Assembly (NCBI GenBank): GCA_035486355.1 | Contig: DATHNE010000159.1 | Span: 1 to 7,652, forward strand | Direction: 5' to 3' | DNA from: Palsa-883 sp035486355 | GTDB lineage: Bacteria; Pseudomonadota; Alphaproteobacteria; Acetobacterales; Acetobacteraceae | Length of the DNA stretch: 7,652 bases | Shown here: in pieces, positions 5,679 to 7,652 of the stretch | Layout: every line of letters starts with the position of its first letter | How positions within the stretch are numbered: position 1 is the stretch's first letter | Made by a program: the position numbers and the translations under genes | Notes under the pieces: model-generated | Database searches by the model: none | Seen by the model: only the letters and a program-made list of their open reading frames with translations | What the model was told of the DNA's origin: nothing

Positions 5679-6427
5679 CAGTCGATGCCCCCCAGATAGG
5701 CGTTCTGCACGTCGGAGTTGGCACGCACCGCCTCCGGCACGTCATCGGCGATCACCGCGCCGCGATGCAGCACTGTGATGCGGTGGGCCAGGCGGAACAC
5801 CACCTCCATATCATGTTCCACCAGCAATACGGTCAGGCCACCGTCGGCAAACAGCTTCGCCAGCGTTTCCACCGCCTGGCCGGTCTCCTCCACCGATAGC
5901 CCCTGGGTTGGTTCGTCCAACAGCAGCAGGCGCGGTTGCTGCGCCAGTCCCATCGCCACCTCCAGCAAGCGCTGGTCGCCGTGTGACAGCAGGCCGGCGG
6001 GCCGGTGCGCGACGTGGGTCAGATCCAGCCGCTCCAGCGCAGCATCGCCGTGACGTGCCGCCGCACCGAAGATCGCGCCACCGCCGTATGGCTGCCAGCG
6101 TCGCCCATGCCGCGCCTGCGCGGCGATACGCGCGTTTTCGCGCACGGTCATCTCGGGGAACAGGGCGGTGAGCTGAAAGGTTCGCGACACACCACGTTGG
6201 CAGATCCGATGCGATGGCAGTCCGGTCAGTCGGTCGCCGCCGAACCGGATTTCGCCCGCGCTGGGCTTCAATACACCGCTAATCAGATGGAATAATGTCG
6301 ACTTGCCAGCGCCGTTCGGGCCGATCACGGCGCGCACTTCTCCCTCGGCGACACGCATCGAGACGGCATCCACGGCTATGATGCCACCGAACCGGCGTGT
6401 CACGTCGACAAGCTCCAGCAGCGCCAT
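5678..6427 (-). CDS. livG: Branched-chain amino acid-type ABC transporter ATPase LivG
   Basis: This 249-residue protein is the second ATPase of the HAAT importer and is full length (about 250). Motifs: RRFGGIIAVD (11-20), Walker A GPNGAGKST (36-44), Q-loop SRTFQ (81-85), signature LSHGDQR (147-153) in place of the common LSYGQQR, Walker B LLLLDEP (167-173), D-loop TQGLS (174-178), and switch histidine H205 in VEHDMEVVF, a LivG hallmark. The segment at 104-124 (QARHGRRWQP then GGGAIFGA) is the variable insert seen in LivG proteins. It should pair with LivF to form the heterodimer under LivH/LivM. The ATG shares one base with the livM stop (TGATG), and the stop with the livF start. There is no strong ribosome site, so translation is probably coupled. 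Confidence 0.95.
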   Translation of the reverse strand: MALLELVDVTRRFGGIIAVDAVSMRVAEGEVRAVIGPNGAGKSTLFHLISGVLKPSAGEIRFGGDRLTGLPSHRICQRGVSRTFQLTALFPEMTVRENARIAAQARHGRRWQPYGGGAIFGAAARHGDAALERLDLTHVAHRPAGLLSHGDQRLLEVAMGLAQQPRLLLLDEPTQGLSVEETGQAVETLAKLFADGGLTVLLVEHDMEVVFRLAHRITVLHRGAVIADDVPEAVRANSDVQNAYLGGID

Positions 6428-7362
6428 CAGGCCGCGCCGCTCGCGCGCCGCCCGGTCATCAGGCCCAGCAAACCCTGTGGGATGAACAGCACGAAGCCGA
6501 TGAAGATCAGGCCGAAGAACAGCGCCCAGGAATCGGTGTAGGTGCTGAGATATTGCTGCACCAGTAGGAAGAATATCGCGCCGATGATCGGTCCGACCAG
6601 CGTGCCGGCGCCCCCGACGATCACCATGATCAGCACCTGCCCCGACAGCAGCCAGAACAGCAGCTCGGTATTGGTGAACCCCGCGAACGCAGCATACAGT
6701 GCGCCTGCCAGCCCGCCGAGCGCATAGGCGATCGCCACCACGGCGATCTTGTAATGTCGCGTGTTGTACCCCAGCGAGCGCGTCTTCGCTTCATTCTCGC
6801 GGATGCCGCGCAGCACCGCGCCGAACGGTGAGGCCACCAGCGACCGGCAGAACATGAACGCTGCAATCAGGCAGCCCAGCACGAGGTAATAGAAGCCGAT
6901 CTTACTTTGGAACACCACCAAACCGAATGGACCGGGCGTGCGTGGGATGCCGGCCAACCCATCCGACGCACCGGTGACCGGCGTCCATTTGAACGCGATG
7001 GCATACAACAGCTGCGCGAACGCCAGCGTCAGCATGGAGAACGACACGCCAGTCGCCAGCGTGCACACCCAAGCCACGCCGATTGCCACCACGCCGCTGA
7101 ACACACCCGCCAGCAGCACGGCGAACACCACAGGGATGTCGGTATGGAGCAGCAGGTTGCCAGCGGTGTAGGCACCCAGCCCATAAGCGGCGGCGTGCCC
7201 GAAGGAGAACAGGCGCGTGTAACCCACCATCAGGTCCAGACTCATCGCGAACAGGCCCAGGATCAGCGCTTCGATCAGCAGGGTCACGGCGTAGAGTGGC
7301 AAGCCCAGCGGCAGCAGCGCCAGCACCAGCGCCGCGACCAGCAGCACGCGTGGCGACGTCAC
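6427..7362 (-). CDS. livM: Branched-chain amino acid-type ABC transporter permease LivM
   Basis: This 311-residue integral membrane permease is of normal LivM length. Hydrophobic segments at about 6-26, 27-47, 53-72, 77-101, 108-125, 155-173, 206-230, 236-270 and 279-298 give the expected eight or more helices. LivM hallmarks: GYTRLFSFGHAAAYGLGAY (47-65), TGASDGL (130-136), the cytoplasmic coupling stretch from FGAVLRGIRENEAK (180-193) to SLGY (196-199), which contacts the ATPases, VGGAGTLVGPIIGA (249-262) and PQGL (295-298). The start is GTG at 7362, chosen for an AAGGAGG 8 bases upstream; it lies 3 bases after the livH stop. It would form the channel with LivH. Confidence 0.95.
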   Translation of the reverse strand: MTSPRVLLVAALVLALLPLGLPLYAVTLLIEALILGLFAMSLDLMVGYTRLFSFGHAAAYGLGAYTAGNLLLHTDIPVVFAVLLAGVFSGVVAIGVAWVCTLATGVSFSMLTLAFAQLLYAIAFKWTPVTGASDGLAGIPRTPGPFGLVVFQSKIGFYYLVLGCLIAAFMFCRSLVASPFGAVLRGIRENEAKTRSLGYNTRHYKIAVVAIAYALGGLAGALYAAFAGFTNTELLFWLLSGQVLIMVIVGGAGTLVGPIIGAIFFLLVQQYLSTYTDSWALFFGLIFIGFVLFIPQGLLGLMTGRRASGAA

Positions 7363-7365
7363 TGG

Positions 7366-7652
7366 CTAAGCCTCCTTCCCGAGCAATCCGCCCGGTCGCA
7401 CCACCAGGACCAGCAGCATCAGCAGATACATCAGCGCCAGCGCGAGATCGGGGAAATAGTACGTGCCGAATACCTGCACGAACCCCACCAGCACTGCGGC
7501 GATCGCCGAGCCCAGGAAACTGCCCATGCCGCCGATGATGACGATGACGAAGGTGTCGATCACCGCGTTCGGCGCCATGCCCAGCGACGCCGTCACCAAC
7601 GGGGCGGCGAACACGCCGCCGATGCCCGCCAGCCCACAGCCAATGCCGAACA
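7366..7652 (-). CDS. livH: Branched-chain amino acid-type ABC transporter permease LivH, C-terminal part
   Basis: The frame is open from the right window edge to a TAG at 7368-7366, giving the last 94 residues of a membrane permease that is about 290 residues in full; the start is outside. It begins FGIGCGLAGIGGVFAAPL, then TASLGMAPNAVIDTF, VIVIIGGMGSFLGSAIAAV, and ends RPGGLLGKEA. The GGMGS loop after the VIVII strand and the RP-G-L-(L/F)-G ending are LivH signatures. It has about three hydrophobic stretches. The GTG at 7614 is an internal valine, not a start, because homology continues upstream of it. It pairs with LivM and is the first operon gene visible; a binding-protein gene may lie further upstream. 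Confidence 0.93.
   Translation of the reverse strand, partial: FGIGCGLAGIGGVFAAPLVTASLGMAPNAVIDTFVIVIIGGMGSFLGSAIAAVLVGFVQVFGTYYFPDLALALMYLLMLLVLVVRPGGLLGKEA
7371..7377 (-). promoter_or_regulatory. Ribosome binding site of livM
   Basis: AAGGAGG on the minus strand, 8 bases before the GTG start of livM, lies inside the last codons of livH (Gly-Lys-Glu-Ala-stop). It is the best Shine-Dalgarno match in the window and fixes the unusual GTG start. Confidence 0.8.

Noticed and set aside
7366..7614. Separate small 82-residue membrane protein starting at the GTG at 7614
   Set aside because: The frame is open to the window edge and the upstream residues continue the LivH pattern, so this is the C-terminal part of LivH.

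Overview
The window is dense, high-GC bacterial coding DNA with short intergenic gaps. I see no RNA gene, insertion sequence or CRISPR array. Base composition, good Shine-Dalgarno sites where present, and the gene families (Liv-type ABC transporter, COG3618-like amidohydrolase, M81 peptidase, LLM oxidoreductase) suggest a metabolically versatile proteobacterium, most likely an alphaproteobacterium such as an Acetobacteraceae/Rhodospirillales member. That placement is inferred from gene style, because the window holds no phylogenetic marker.

Layout: three transcription units. (A) On the minus strand, starting at 1991 and running to the left edge, are a classical short-chain dehydrogenase/reductase (SDR), a threonine-synthase-like PLP enzyme, and the first 34 codons of an M81 (MlrC-like) metallopeptidase. 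They are joined by 4-base stop/start overlaps (ATGA, GTGA). (B) Divergent from A across a 91-bp gap is a luciferase-like (LLM, F420/FMN type) oxidoreductase on the plus strand, 2083-3132. The gap carries a perfect 7-bp inverted repeat and weak promoter-like boxes, so it is the best candidate control region. (C) Convergent with B, on the minus strand from the right edge to 3276, is a transport-plus-enzyme operon: livH (3' part only), livM, livG, livF, an amidohydrolase/lactonase-like metal-dependent hydrolase, and a second SDR with an abnormal active site. Its genes overlap by one base (TGATG or TAATG) or lie 1-3 bases apart.

Likely joint role: unit C would import a small polar or amino-acid-like molecule through a Liv-type (HAAT) ABC transporter and pass it to a hydrolase and an SDR. 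Units A and B would add a dehydrogenase, a PLP-dependent beta/gamma-eliminase or replacement enzyme, a metallohydrolase and a flavin- or F420-type oxidoreductase. This looks like uptake and breakdown of an unidentified compound. No periplasmic binding protein or regulator lies in the window, so the substrate cannot be named. The points most worth a second look are the SDR at 3276-4058, which keeps its Tyr but lacks the usual catalytic Asn, Ser and Lys; the PLP enzyme, whose N-terminus looks like a zinc ribbon that has lost its cysteines; and the dyad in the divergent promoter region.
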